In this document: one piece after another, positions 19,007-28,040 of the stretch
How positions within the stretch are numbered: position 1 is the first letter of the stretch
How the letters are laid out: each line of letters opens with the position of its first letter
Source of the DNA: CAVXNP01 sp963763305
Lineage (GTDB): Bacteria > Pseudomonadota > Gammaproteobacteria > Xanthomonadales > Rhodanobacteraceae
Assembly (NCBI GenBank): GCA_963763305.1
Contig: CAVXNP010000001.1
Location: 1,426,001 to 1,490,000 of the forward strand
Reading direction: 5' to 3'
Length of the DNA: 64,000 bases
Notes under the pieces: generated by a model
What the model was told of the DNA's origin: nothing
Seen by the model: the letters and a program-made list of their open reading frames with translations, nothing else
Databases searched by the model: none
Translations under genes and position numbers: made by a program

Positions 19007-20998
19007 ATGTCCTTCCGCCTCGTTCCACTGGCCCTGGCTGCCCTCCTCGTCGGCTGCGCCGGCCTCACGCGCCACGGCTCCCTGCCCGAGGGCACCCGCG
19101 CGGATGTGGCGATCCTGGAAACCACCGACGTGCACGCCAACGTGCTCGGCTACGACTATTTCAAGCAGAAGGCGGACCCGACGCTGGGCTACGAGCGCAC
19201 CGCCACGCTGATCGCGCGGGCGCGCAAGGAATTCCCCAACAGCTTCCTGTTCGACGATGGCGACACCATCCAGGGCACCGTGCTGGCCGATTTCCAGGCG
19301 CTGGCCCGGCCGATCGGCTGTGACCAGGAACTGGCAATCTACCGTGCCATGGATTCGGTCGGCTACGACGGGGGCACCGCCGGCAACCATGAATTCAACT
19401 ACGGCCTGCCGTTCCTGTCGCAGGTCACCGGCACGCCGATGAACGTCGACGGCGGGGCCACTACCGCGTGTGCCGGCCCGCATTTTCCGCTGGTGCTGTC
19501 CAATGTCTTCAGCGCCCGCGACGGCAAGCCGATCTTCCGGCCCTGGACCACGGTGACCCGCTCGATCGACGCCTACACGCCCGACGGCAGCCGGGTCACG
19601 GTGCCGCTGAAGGTCGGCATCATCGGCTTCACTCCGCCGCCGATCCTGCAATGGGACCAGCAGAAGCTGGCCGGCAAGGTCACCGTCAGCGGCGTGGTGG
19701 AGGCGGCCCGGCGCTACCTGCCGCAACTGCAGGCACAGCACCCGGATCTGGTGGTGGCGATCCTGCACGGCGGTCTGGACACCCACCCGTATACCAGCGA
19801 CATGGAAAATGCCGGCTGGCATCTGGCCGGCGTGCCGGGCATCGACGCGATGCTGCTGGGGCATTCGCACAGCGAGTTCCCCGGCCCGCGCTACGCCGGC
19901 CTGCCGCAGGTCGATGCCAGGCGCGGCTTCGTTCGCGGCGTCCCCACTGTCATGGGCGGATTTTTCGGCATGGATCTTGGCGTGATCAAGCTGGCGCTGC
20001 GCCGCCAGGACGGCCGTTGGGTGGTCGACAAGGACGACACGCACAGCGAGGTACGGCCGATCTGCAGCGACAAGAGCCATTGCGTGCCGGCCGACCCGAC
20101 CATTGCGCCGCTGGTCGCGCAGGCGCATCAGGCGGCGATCGGCTACGTCAACACCCCGATCGGCCGCAGCGAGGTGCGCATGAGCAGCTACTTCGCCGAC
20201 GAGGGCAACATGAGCGCCCTGGCGGTGGTCAATGCCGCCCAGGCGGACTACGTGCGCCGCGAGCTGCCGCGGCTGCGCCCGGACCTGGCCGACGTGCCGG
20301 TGCTGTCGGCGGCGGCCGCCTTCCGCACCGGGTTCGGCGGCCCGACCGACTACACCGACGTGCCGCCCGGGCCGCTGACCCTGCGCAACGCCGCGGACCT
20401 GTACTTCTATCCCAACACGCTGGCCGCGGTACTGCTCGACGGTGCCGGCCTGAAGGCATGGCTGGAGCACTCGGCGGCACGGTTCAACCGGATTGACCCG
20501 AACCAGCCCCAGCCACAGGCGCTGATCAACACGCATGTGACCGGTTACAACTTCGACCAGATCCAGGGTGGTATCCGCTACACCATCGACCTCTCGCAGC
20601 CGGCCGGCCGGCGCATCACGACGCTGACCTATCAGGGGCAACCGATCGACCCGCGGCAGCGCTTCGTGGTCGCCACCAACAACTACCGGGCCAGTGGGGG
20701 CGGGCATTTCCCCGGCCTGGACGGCAGCTCGGTGGTGCTGGCCGCACCGGACGGGGTGCGCGAGATCGTCTCCGCCTGGATCCAGCGCAAGGGCACCATC
20801 ACGGCCGACGACCTCCCCGACCGCTCCTGGGCATTCGCACCGCTGCAGCTGCATGGGCCGGTCACCTTCACCGGCGCCGCCGGCAAGCTGCCGGTGGCGA
20901 AGGCCGCCGGTCTGACCGGTATCCGGCAGTTGCAGCCCCGCCCGGACGGCACGGCGGTCTACGCGATCGACCTGGGCGCCGCGGCACCCATGGATTGA
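19007..20998 (+). CDS. cpdB: 2',3'-cyclic-nucleotide 2'-phosphodiesterase/3'-nucleotidase lipoprotein
   Basis: A 663-residue bifunctional metallophosphoesterase that hydrolyses 2',3'-cyclic and 3'-nucleotides outside the cytoplasm. The N-terminus is a lipoprotein signal with lipobox LVGCAG. The metallophosphatase domain shows ETTDVHANVLGYDY (CpdB hallmark), DDGDTIQGTVLADF, GNHEFNYGLPF, AILHGGLDTH and LLGHSHSEFPG. The C-terminal 5_nucleotid_C domain has DLYFYPNTLAAVLLDGAGLKAWLE and VVATNNYRASGGGHFPG. E. coli CpdB is a soluble periplasmic protein; here lipidation is predicted. It stands alone after the GldG cassette. Confidence 0.92.
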   Translation: MSFRLVPLALAALLVGCAGLTRHGSLPEGTRADVAILETTDVHANVLGYDYFKQKADPTLGYERTATLIARARKEFPNSFLFDDGDTIQGTVLADFQALARPIGCDQELAIYRAMDSVGYDGGTAGNHEFNYGLPFLSQVTGTPMNVDGGATTACAGPHFPLVLSNVFSARDGKPIFRPWTTVTRSIDAYTPDGSRVTVPLKVGIIGFTPPPILQWDQQKLAGKVTVSGVVEAARRYLPQLQAQHPDLVVAILHGGLDTHPYTSDMENAGWHLAGVPGIDAMLLGHSHSEFPGPRYAGLPQVDARRGFVRGVPTVMGGFFGMDLGVIKLALRRQDGRWVVDKDDTHSEVRPICSDKSHCVPADPTIAPLVAQAHQAAIGYVNTPIGRSEVRMSSYFADEGNMSALAVVNAAQADYVRRELPRLRPDLADVPVLSAAAAFRTGFGGPTDYTDVPPGPLTLRNAADLYFYPNTLAAVLLDGAGLKAWLEHSAARFNRIDPNQPQPQALINTHVTGYNFDQIQGGIRYTIDLSQPAGRRITTLTYQGQPIDPRQRFVVATNNYRASGGGHFPGLDGSSVVLAAPDGVREIVSAWIQRKGTITADDLPDRSWAFAPLQLHGPVTFTGAAGKLPVAKAAGLTGIRQLQPRPDGTAVYAIDLGAAAPMD

Positions 20999-21514
20999 AA
21001 CGCCGCTCGAACGTCCCGATCTGGTTCAGCAAGGCGCGGTAAGGCGCCGGCGGCTGGGAAATTTTCCAATACATCCGGATGCCGGCTTGCGGTAGGCTTT
21101 CCGCCGTAAGGGGGCGAAGATGGCCATGGCGAGGGCGGGAACCGGCGGCGGGCGACACACCTTCCAGATTGCGCCGCAATATTGTGACGCTGATCACGCG
21201 TTCGCGACCTGCCCGGTACGACTTTTGCTTCAGGTTATGGGGCGGCCGTCCACCCTCGGTGACACCGTGTGCGAACGTTCCGGTTGCAAGCCGGGTGCGA
21301 TCGCCGCGTGTGTCGGCAAGGGGCAAGCTCTCCTCGCGTCCGTTTCAGCCTCGGTCCCCCTGTCGGATCGCGGCTGCAGCGACGCCTTCACGTTTCATCG
21401 GATCGAGATCATGCGTCACCACCGGATCACTCGCCATTGCCCCGCTCCCGCCCGACACGGATCGGTCGGCGCGGCGGTGCGCGCGAAATCCGTCGCCACG
21501 GAGGCTCCACGACC
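20999..21514. other. Long non-coding gap before fecR
   Basis: This stretch of 516 bases contains only low-quality open frames with arginine- and proline-rich products. I looked in all six frames for an ECF sigma factor, which normally precedes fecR, and found none. A near-palindrome GGGAAATTTTCC lies at 21056-21067 and could be a regulator site. A ribosome site for fecR (CGGAGG) sits about ten bases before its start. Confidence 0.5.
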
Positions 21515-22546
21515 ATGAACCAGCGCGCCTATCGTCACCGCACCGCCGAATCCAGCGGCAGCAGCCCCGATCCGTCGATCGATGCGCGCCCTTATCCGGA
21601 CAGCACCGAGGAGTGGCTGGCACACCTGCTCTCCACCGAGTCGGACACCCAGGACAGTGCCACCTTCGAGCGCTGGCGCATGGCCGACCCGGAGCACGCC
21701 AGCGCCTACGCCCGGGCCGAGCACATCCACCGCACCGGCAACCTGCTTGGCCGTGACCCCCTGCTGCGTGCGGCATCGACGTCATCCAGGAGCGAGTCAG
21801 CGCGTCGGCGACAGTGGAGCGTGGCGCTGGGCCTGGCCGCCTGCATGATGCTGGCCTTCGGCGTGCTGTGGCAGATCTGGGGCAGCACCGGCAGCGAACA
21901 ACGCTACGCCAGTGGACAGGGGCTGCCGCAGACGGTGCAGTTGGCGGACGGCACGCGCCTGCGACTGGACGCACAGACCGAACTCACCGTACGGCTGGGC
22001 GAGCAGCAGCGCGAACTGACCCTGCAGCATGGACGCGTCCAGATCGACGTGGCGCACGACCCATCCCGCCCGTTCGTGGCTTACGCAGGGGACAGCGAGA
22101 TCCGCGATGTGGGCACCGTGTTCCAGCTCAGCGAGGATGACGACGGCGTCGACGTGGGCCTGCTGTCCGGTCGCGTGGCCATCCACTCGGCGCACGGCTG
22201 GCAGGGCGAGCTGGCTCCGGCCGAACAAGTGCATATCGACCCCAGCGGCAGGGCGGGTCCGGTACGTGCGCTGGATACCGACGCGGCGACCGGCTGGACT
22301 CGCGGAGAGCTGGTGTTCCGCAGCGAGCCACTGGACCGCCTGCTGGCCGACATGAACCGCTACACCACCACCCAGCTGCGCCTGGGCGATCCACAACTGG
22401 CCGATATCCAGGTCAGCGGCAGTTTCCGGGCCGGGGATCCCACCGGCCTGGCCAAGGCGCTCGCACGCGGCTGGTCGCTGAAGGTGGTCCGCACCGCACC
22501 GGACGAGCTGACCCTGCTCCCGGCCGAGTCGGTCCGGCGGCGTTGA
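21515..22546 (+). CDS. FecR-family anti-sigma/sigma regulator
   Basis: A 343-residue single-pass inner-membrane regulator. The cytosolic N-terminus has the FecR/PupR element (EEWLAHLLSTESDTQDSATFERWRMADPEHASAYARAE), then one membrane helix near residues 95-112 (LGLAACMMLAFGVLW). The periplasmic FecR domain has QTVQLADGTRLRLDAQTEL and VGTVFQLSEDDDGVDVGLLSGRVAI, and ends in a short STN-like segment. FecR proteins relay a signal from a TonB receptor to an ECF sigma factor, but no sigma gene is adjacent here. The frame is open to 21269; ATG 21515 has a good CGGAGG site. The stop overlaps the receptor start. Confidence 0.88.
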   Translation: MNQRAYRHRTAESSGSSPDPSIDARPYPDSTEEWLAHLLSTESDTQDSATFERWRMADPEHASAYARAEHIHRTGNLLGRDPLLRAASTSSRSESARRRQWSVALGLAACMMLAFGVLWQIWGSTGSEQRYASGQGLPQTVQLADGTRLRLDAQTELTVRLGEQQRELTLQHGRVQIDVAHDPSRPFVAYAGDSEIRDVGTVFQLSEDDDGVDVGLLSGRVAIHSAHGWQGELAPAEQVHIDPSGRAGPVRALDTDAATGWTRGELVFRSEPLDRLLADMNRYTTTQLRLGDPQLADIQVSGSFRAGDPTGLAKALARGWSLKVVRTAPDELTLLPAESVRRR

Positions 22547-25422
22547 ATCGAGGGGGACGGCACCGTGCACCACCGCGTGCCGCCTCCCTTCGCCGGGGTT
22601 GGCTGGCATGGGGGCTCTGCCTGGTGCTGCTGTCCCCCTCGGCATGGGCCGTTGCCGCCCACTACGTCCTCCGGCCCGGCTCTCTCGACGACGTGCTGCG
22701 CGCCTTTGCCCACCAGAGCGGCAGCCAGTTGCTGTACCCGCCGGAACTGACCGCGGGCAAGCACAGCGGCGGGCTGGATGCCAGCGGCAGCACCGGCGAG
22801 GTTCTGCGGCGACTGCTGCGCGGAACCGGCCTGCGGGCAAACGAAGTGGCTCCCGGCACCTATGTGCTCGAAGCGCAGACCAAGCGCCCCCTGCAACCCG
22901 AGTTGCCGCCGGTGCCCGAGATCAGTCCACCGACCGAACTGGGCGAAGTCGAGGTCACCGGAACCCATCTGCGCCGTACCGCCTGGGAAAGCGCCGGTCC
23001 CTTGAGCGTGATCGACCGCAAGCAGATCGAGCGCAGCGGCTACCAGACGCTGTTCGAGTTGCTGCGGGCGCAGCCGGGCGTAAGGGTCAACAATTCCCCG
23101 GTTGCGATGGGCGACGGCACGCTGTTCCAGAACAATGGCCTGTCCGGCGCCACCGGTGCCGCCGCCGCCGATCTGCATGGCCTGGGCCCTACCGCCACGC
23201 TGTTCCTGATCGACGGCCAGCGGATGGCCGGCTACGGGTTGGCGCAGGGCGAGTTCGGCCTGGTCAACGACCTGGACAGCATCCCATTGGCACTGATCGA
23301 GCGCATCGAGATCCTGCGCGATGGCGCCTCGGCCATCTATGGCTCCGATGCCATGGCCGGCGTGGTCAACATCATCCTGCGCAAGCAGTTCGAAGGCATG
23401 GCGGTGGACAGCAACGCGGGCCTGTCCGGCCACGCCGATGCCGGTCAGCAGCGCATCACCGTCACCATGGGCACCCATACTCGTCAGGGCGCCAACCTGA
23501 CCTTCGGCGCCGATTGGTTCAAGCGCGACCGGTTGCTCGGCGGCCAACGCCACTGGGCACTGGCGCCCTCGCCGCAACTGCCGGCCGAATTCGACATGCG
23601 CAACGCGGCGCCGAACTACTTCTATTTCGACAACGGCCAGGTGGCCCATGTCGGCGGCACCGGTTGCCCACGATTCCGGTCGGACGACCCATGCAGCCGC
23701 TACAGCACCGAGCCGACCACGCTGCAGTCCAGCCTGGACAGCCGCTCGCTGCTGGCGCATGCCGACCACCCGCTCGGGCCACTGACCGCGTTCGCCGACC
23801 TGCGCTGGACCAGGCTCGAGCAGAGCCAGCAGTCGGGACCGGCCACGGTCGACTTCCTGGTCAACGATCCGAGCCAGCCCGACGGGGTCCGGCAAACCAC
23901 CTATGCCTTCGCCGATGTGGGGCCGATCCGGGACACCACCCGCTCGCGCAGCCGCCAGGTCACCCTCGGCCTGCGTGGAAGCCCGGGCGACTGGAACTGG
24001 GAGGGCCGGGTCGACGACCAGCGCAACAGTGGCACCGACCGTGTCCGCGGCCTGCTGCGCAGCCGTGTGCTCGACCAGTTGCTGGCCGACCGCAGCTATC
24101 GCCTCGGCGCGCGCAGCAACCTGCGCAGCCTGCTGGATGTGCTGTCGCCCATGCTGCTGCGTACCGGGCAGACCAGCCAGACCAGCGCCAGCCTGCGCGC
24201 CGCCGGGCCCATCGCGCAATGGAAGGCCGGCGAGGTGGCGTTGGCCGTGGGTGCCGAGGGCTACCGTGAACAACTCGACGACCAACCCGACCCGCTGCTG
24301 ATCGGCAACGAGGTATTCCAGTTCCAGCCGCCTTACGCGCGCCACGGCGATCGCTGGAATTCGGCCGCCTACGTGGAGCTGGAGAGTCCGCTGGGGTCGG
24401 ATGTAAGCGTCAACCTCGCTGCCCGCGCCGATCACAGCGGCGGTTACGGCTGGGCGTTTTCGCCACGGCTGGGGCTGAAGTGGAACGTGAGCGACGCATT
24501 CACCCTGCGCGGAACCGTTGCGCGCGGTTACCGCGCGCCGACCCTGCCCGAGCTCAACCGGTCGCAGGCGAACGTCCCCACCGGGGTGCTGGTCGAAGTG
24601 CCGGCCACCCTGCTGCCCTGCCGCGACGCCGCCGTGCAGAGCGATGGCAGCGCACTGTGCACCCTGCGGCTGGACCGGATCTCCAATCCCGACCTGAAGC
24701 CGGAGCGCTCCAGCAGCCTGACCCTGGGCATGGTGCTGGCGCCGACTCCGGCGCTGGGCATTGCCCTGGATCTGTACCAGATCCGCCGCACCCACGAGAT
24801 CAACGCGCTGCCGGTGGCCTATGCGATGGATCACCCCGACAGCTACCCGCAACTGTTCCGCCGCGATGCCAGCGGTGTCCTTTACGCCTTCGACCAGCAA
24901 CTGGTGAACCTTGGGCATACCCGGGTGCGCACCGTCGACCTGGATGTGCACTACCGGCTGGAGACCCGCAGCCATGGCAGCTTCGCCTTCAACCTGGGGG
25001 TCGACTGGCTGGCGCAACTCAAACGGCAGATGCAGCCGGGGGCAACCGGGCAGAATTACGCCGGCTATGCCGACCAGCCGCGCGCCACCGCGCTGGCCGG
25101 GGTGGACTGGTCGCGTGGGGACTGGGATGCGGCGGCCAACCTGCGCTACACCGGCGCCTACCGCTTCGCCGACAGCGACGATGGCACGCCGACCTGTCCG
25201 TCGGCGCAGCGCGCGCGAGGCCGTTGCACCACGCCCGGGTTTGGCCTGCTCGATCTGAATCTGGACTATACCGGCGTCCGCCACTGGCGCTTCGGCATCA
25301 ACCTGCACAATGTGCTGAACCACCGCCCGGTGTATTACGGCAACCCGGCACTGGCCTACAATCCGGCGTTCGACGACGTGGTCGGCCGCTACCTGCTGCT
25401 CAGCCTGCACTACCAGCGCTGA
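22543..25422 (+). CDS. TonB-dependent outer-membrane receptor with N-terminal STN signalling domain
   Basis: A 959-residue outer-membrane active-transport porin. A basic n-region and hydrophobic core (LAWGLCLVLLSPSAWA) form a signal peptide. An STN domain follows at about residues 40-110 (LRPGSLDDVLRAFAHQSGSQLLY). The plug occupies about 135-255, with GEVEVTGTHLRR, LIDGQRMAGYG, IERIEILRDGASAIYGSDAMAGVVNI, and the rest is beta barrel with GYRAPTLPELN and NPDLKPERSSS. The STN domain marks a receptor that also signals through FecR. The start is taken as TTG 22543 overlapping the fecR stop, since no better in-frame start precedes the signal peptide. The substrate is unknown. Confidence 0.92.
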   Translation: MNRGGRHRAPPRAASLRRGWLAWGLCLVLLSPSAWAVAAHYVLRPGSLDDVLRAFAHQSGSQLLYPPELTAGKHSGGLDASGSTGEVLRRLLRGTGLRANEVAPGTYVLEAQTKRPLQPELPPVPEISPPTELGEVEVTGTHLRRTAWESAGPLSVIDRKQIERSGYQTLFELLRAQPGVRVNNSPVAMGDGTLFQNNGLSGATGAAAADLHGLGPTATLFLIDGQRMAGYGLAQGEFGLVNDLDSIPLALIERIEILRDGASAIYGSDAMAGVVNIILRKQFEGMAVDSNAGLSGHADAGQQRITVTMGTHTRQGANLTFGADWFKRDRLLGGQRHWALAPSPQLPAEFDMRNAAPNYFYFDNGQVAHVGGTGCPRFRSDDPCSRYSTEPTTLQSSLDSRSLLAHADHPLGPLTAFADLRWTRLEQSQQSGPATVDFLVNDPSQPDGVRQTTYAFADVGPIRDTTRSRSRQVTLGLRGSPGDWNWEGRVDDQRNSGTDRVRGLLRSRVLDQLLADRSYRLGARSNLRSLLDVLSPMLLRTGQTSQTSASLRAAGPIAQWKAGEVALAVGAEGYREQLDDQPDPLLIGNEVFQFQPPYARHGDRWNSAAYVELESPLGSDVSVNLAARADHSGGYGWAFSPRLGLKWNVSDAFTLRGTVARGYRAPTLPELNRSQANVPTGVLVEVPATLLPCRDAAVQSDGSALCTLRLDRISNPDLKPERSSSLTLGMVLAPTPALGIALDLYQIRRTHEINALPVAYAMDHPDSYPQLFRRDASGVLYAFDQQLVNLGHTRVRTVDLDVHYRLETRSHGSFAFNLGVDWLAQLKRQMQPGATGQNYAGYADQPRATALAGVDWSRGDWDAAANLRYTGAYRFADSDDGTPTCPSAQRARGRCTTPGFGLLDLNLDYTGVRHWRFGINLHNVLNHRPVYYGNPALAYNPAFDDVVGRYLLLSLHYQR

Positions 25423-25667
25423 AGCCGGCGCGCCGCGCTGCCGACCCATTCGGGGATGGCAGCGGTGGAGACCGGGTCCGATTTCGTCAGGTCGCGTTGC
25501 AACCGTCCGCGCATCACTGCCGCAGCGACATCCTGAGTGCGGTGCACGGCCGCCGCTGCTGCGATAATCCGCTGCAGGTGCCAGGACCCGCCGCCGACGC
25601 CCGACCTCACCGCGGCCGGCGCGTTCGCCGGCCGGCCGCGAATCGCCCGATCACTACAGGAGCGCGC

Positions 25668-26660
25668 ATGAACGCCACCGCCGGGGAACCCGTCGGCCAT
25701 TCCCGCCGGCAGCGCGAGGTGGCCGCTGCCTTTGCACCGTCCTGCGTGGGCAACGTGGCGGTGGGCTTCGACATCCTCGGCCACAGCATGGCCGGCGCCG
25801 GTGATCGCGCCGTGGTGCGGCGCGTCGCGGGCAACCAAGTGCGGATTTCAGCCATCCATGGCGACGTGACCGGCCTGCCGCGCGAGCCAGGCCGCAACAC
25901 CGCCAGCGCGGGGCTGTTGGCCCTGTTGGCAGCGGTAAGACCGGGCCATGGATTCGAGATCGAGCTGCACAAGGGGATCGCTCTGGGCTCCGGCATGGCC
26001 GGCTCCGCCGCCTCCTGCGTGGCGGCGCTGGTGGCAGCCAATGCGCTGCTGGCCCAGCCGCTGCCACGCGAGGCGTTGTATCCCTTCGCACTGGACGGCG
26101 AGGCGGTGGCCAGCGGCGGACGACACGGCGACAACGTCGGCCCCATGCTGCTGGGAGGCCTGGTGCTGGCTACCGAACAGCGACTAGTTCGGATCCCGGT
26201 CCCGCGGACCTGGCATTGCGCGTTGGTGCACCCGCACCATGTACTTGAGACACGCCGGGCGCGTGCCGCGCTGGCCGGCGACTACCCGTTGCAGCAATTC
26301 GTGGCCCAGAGCGCCCGGCTGGCGCTGGTGCTTGCCGGTTGTTATCGGGGCGAGGCGGCGCTGGTGCGCGAGGGGCTTCAGGATGTCCTGGTCGAGCCAC
26401 GCCGTGCGGCACTGGTGCCGAACTTCGCCCGGGTCAAGCAGGCGGCGCTGGACCATCATGCGCTCGGCGCCAGTATCTCCGGCGCCGGCCCCAGCGTGTT
26501 CGGCTGGTACGAATGTGCCGGCGATGCCGAGAGCGCCGCAGCGGCGATGCGTGCAGCGTTCGCCGAGGCGGGGCTGCACGCCGATGCCTTCGTCGCCCCG
26601 GTCGACGGGCCCGCGGCGGTGCTGCTGGACGATGCGACAATCGCCGCGGACCGCGCGTGA
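25668..26660 (+). CDS. thrB: Homoserine kinase (GHMP type)
   Basis: ThrB phosphorylates L-homoserine to O-phosphohomoserine, the penultimate step of threonine synthesis. The 330-residue product has the GHMP N-terminal FAPSCVGNVAVGFDILGHSM, the ATP-binding loop ALGSGMAGSAASCVAAL, and the C-terminal SISGAGPSVFGWYE. ATG 25668 is preceded by ACAGGAG and gives a standard N-terminus. Its stop overlaps the thrC GTG, so the two are coupled. The bifunctional aspartokinase-homoserine dehydrogenase gene (thrA) that often precedes it is not here; a TonB receptor is upstream instead. Confidence 0.93.
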   Translation: MNATAGEPVGHSRRQREVAAAFAPSCVGNVAVGFDILGHSMAGAGDRAVVRRVAGNQVRISAIHGDVTGLPREPGRNTASAGLLALLAAVRPGHGFEIELHKGIALGSGMAGSAASCVAALVAANALLAQPLPREALYPFALDGEAVASGGRHGDNVGPMLLGGLVLATEQRLVRIPVPRTWHCALVHPHHVLETRRARAALAGDYPLQQFVAQSARLALVLAGCYRGEAALVREGLQDVLVEPRRAALVPNFARVKQAALDHHALGASISGAGPSVFGWYECAGDAESAAAAMRAAFAEAGLHADAFVAPVDGPAAVLLDDATIAADRA

Positions 26661-27970
26661 CCGCCGCGCTGCGCTACGTCAGCACTCGCGGCGGGTGCGC
26701 GCCGACGGGTCTGGGTGAGGCAATCGGCGCCGGCCTGGCGCCGGACGGCGGGTTGTTCGTGCCCGAAGCATGGCCATCGCCCGACCTTGATGCGTTTGCC
26801 CGGTCGCGATCGCTGGTCGACACGGCGACCACCCTGCTGGCACCGTTCTTCGCCGGCGACCGGCTCGCGCGGGAGCTGCCGGCGATGTGCCGCGAGGCGT
26901 TCGACCTGCCGCTGCCGCTGCGTCCGCTGCGGGACGGTCGGGGCCAGGTACTGGAGCTGTTCCACGGGCCTACCGCGGCGTTCAAGGACTTCGGTGCGCG
27001 CTTCCTGGCCGCGTGCATGGCCAGGTTGCCGCGCACGCGCCCGCTGACCATCCTGGTGGCCACCTCGGGCGACACCGGTGCGGCGGTAGCGGCGGCCTTC
27101 CACCGGCGTCCGGGCATGCGGGTGGTGATCCTGTACCCGGACGGTCGCGTGTCGCCGCGCCAGGCCCACCAGCTGGGCTGCTTCGGCGACAACGTGCAGG
27201 CGTTGCGCGTGGCTGGCCGTTTCGACGATTGCCAGCGGATGGTCAAGGCGGCCCTGGGTGATCGCACGTTGCAGGAACGCGTACCGCTGTCCTCGGCCAA
27301 CAGCATCAGCCTGGGCCGGCTGCTGCCGCAGATGAGCTATTACGCGCACGCGGCGCTGGACTGGCGCCGGCATCACGCCGGTCCGCTCAACCTGATCGTG
27401 CCTACCGGCAACCTGGGCAACGCGCTGGCCGCGCTGTGGGTGCGCCGGCTCGGACTGCCGGTGGGCGAGGTGCGGCTCGCGTGCAATGCCAACGCCGCCC
27501 TGCGCGACCACCTGGCCGGCGCCCGGTACCGTCCGCGCGAGGCGGTCGCCACCCTGGCCAACGCCATGGACGTGGGCGCGCCGAGCAATCTGGAGCGGCT
27601 GCACTGGACCTTTCCGGACCTGGCGCGGTTGCGACGGTGCACCGCCGCGACCTGCGTGGACGACGCCACCATCGGGCGGGTGATCGCCCGCCAGGCCCGC
27701 GAGCACGACGAGATCGTCTGCCCGCACACGGCGACCGCACTGGCCGTGCTCGAGGAGCTGCGCACCGATGGCGACAGCCGGCCGTGGACGGTGGTGGCGA
27801 CGGCGCACCCGGCCAAGTTCGAGCAGGTGGTCGAGCCGCTGGCCGGCCGCGCGGTAACGGTACCGGCGGCCCTGCAGGCGATGCTGGCGCGGCCGGCCGC
27901 AGCCGAACCGATCGCCGCGGAGCCGGCCGATCTTCGTGATTGGCTGCTGGCGCACGCTGGCGCCTGGTAG
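26657..27970 (+). CDS. thrC: Threonine synthase
   Basis: ThrC is a pyridoxal-phosphate enzyme converting O-phosphohomoserine to threonine. The 437-residue product shows the N-terminal LRYVSTRGGCAPTGLGEAI, the PLP lysine in FHGPTAAFKDFGARF, ILVATSGDTGAAVAAAF, the phosphate-binding VPTGNLGNALAAL and ANAMDVGAPSNLERL. The start is GTG 26657 within the thrB stop (GTGA). Length matches the class found in E. coli and Xanthomonas. The C-terminal alanine- and proline-rich tail is slightly longer than usual but unremarkable. Confidence 0.94.
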   Translation: MTAALRYVSTRGGCAPTGLGEAIGAGLAPDGGLFVPEAWPSPDLDAFARSRSLVDTATTLLAPFFAGDRLARELPAMCREAFDLPLPLRPLRDGRGQVLELFHGPTAAFKDFGARFLAACMARLPRTRPLTILVATSGDTGAAVAAAFHRRPGMRVVILYPDGRVSPRQAHQLGCFGDNVQALRVAGRFDDCQRMVKAALGDRTLQERVPLSSANSISLGRLLPQMSYYAHAALDWRRHHAGPLNLIVPTGNLGNALAALWVRRLGLPVGEVRLACNANAALRDHLAGARYRPREAVATLANAMDVGAPSNLERLHWTFPDLARLRRCTAATCVDDATIGRVIARQAREHDEIVCPHTATALAVLEELRTDGDSRPWTVVATAHPAKFEQVVEPLAGRAVTVPAALQAMLARPAAAEPIAAEPADLRDWLLAHAGAW

Positions 27971-27981
27971 CGCATCATGTC

Positions 27982-28015
27982 GCGTGGCCGCCGCCTGCCT
28001 GATGTTTGGCCACGC
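27982..28015. terminator. Stem-loop between convergent thrC and GGDEF gene
   Basis: Perfect 8-bp arms GCGTGGCC (27982-27989) and GGCCACGC (28008-28015) are separated by 18 bases and lie between two convergent stops. It lacks a T-run, so a bidirectional terminator function is only suggested by position. Confidence 0.35.
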
Positions 28016-28040
28016 CGGGCCGATAACGACCCGCGCCGGT

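Noticed and set aside
20999..21514. Hidden ECF sigma factor before fecR
   Set aside because: None of the six frames shows sigma region 2 or 4 motifs; products are Arg/Pro-rich shadows.
22360..25449. A 1029-codon frame antisense to the TonB receptor
   Set aside because: Product is Gln/Ala/Val-rich without motifs; the receptor frame on the other strand has STN, plug and barrel signatures.
25423..25667. Threonine-rich leader peptide/attenuator before thrB
   Set aside because: No short frame with clustered Thr or Ile codons and no terminator with T-run is visible in the 245 bases.
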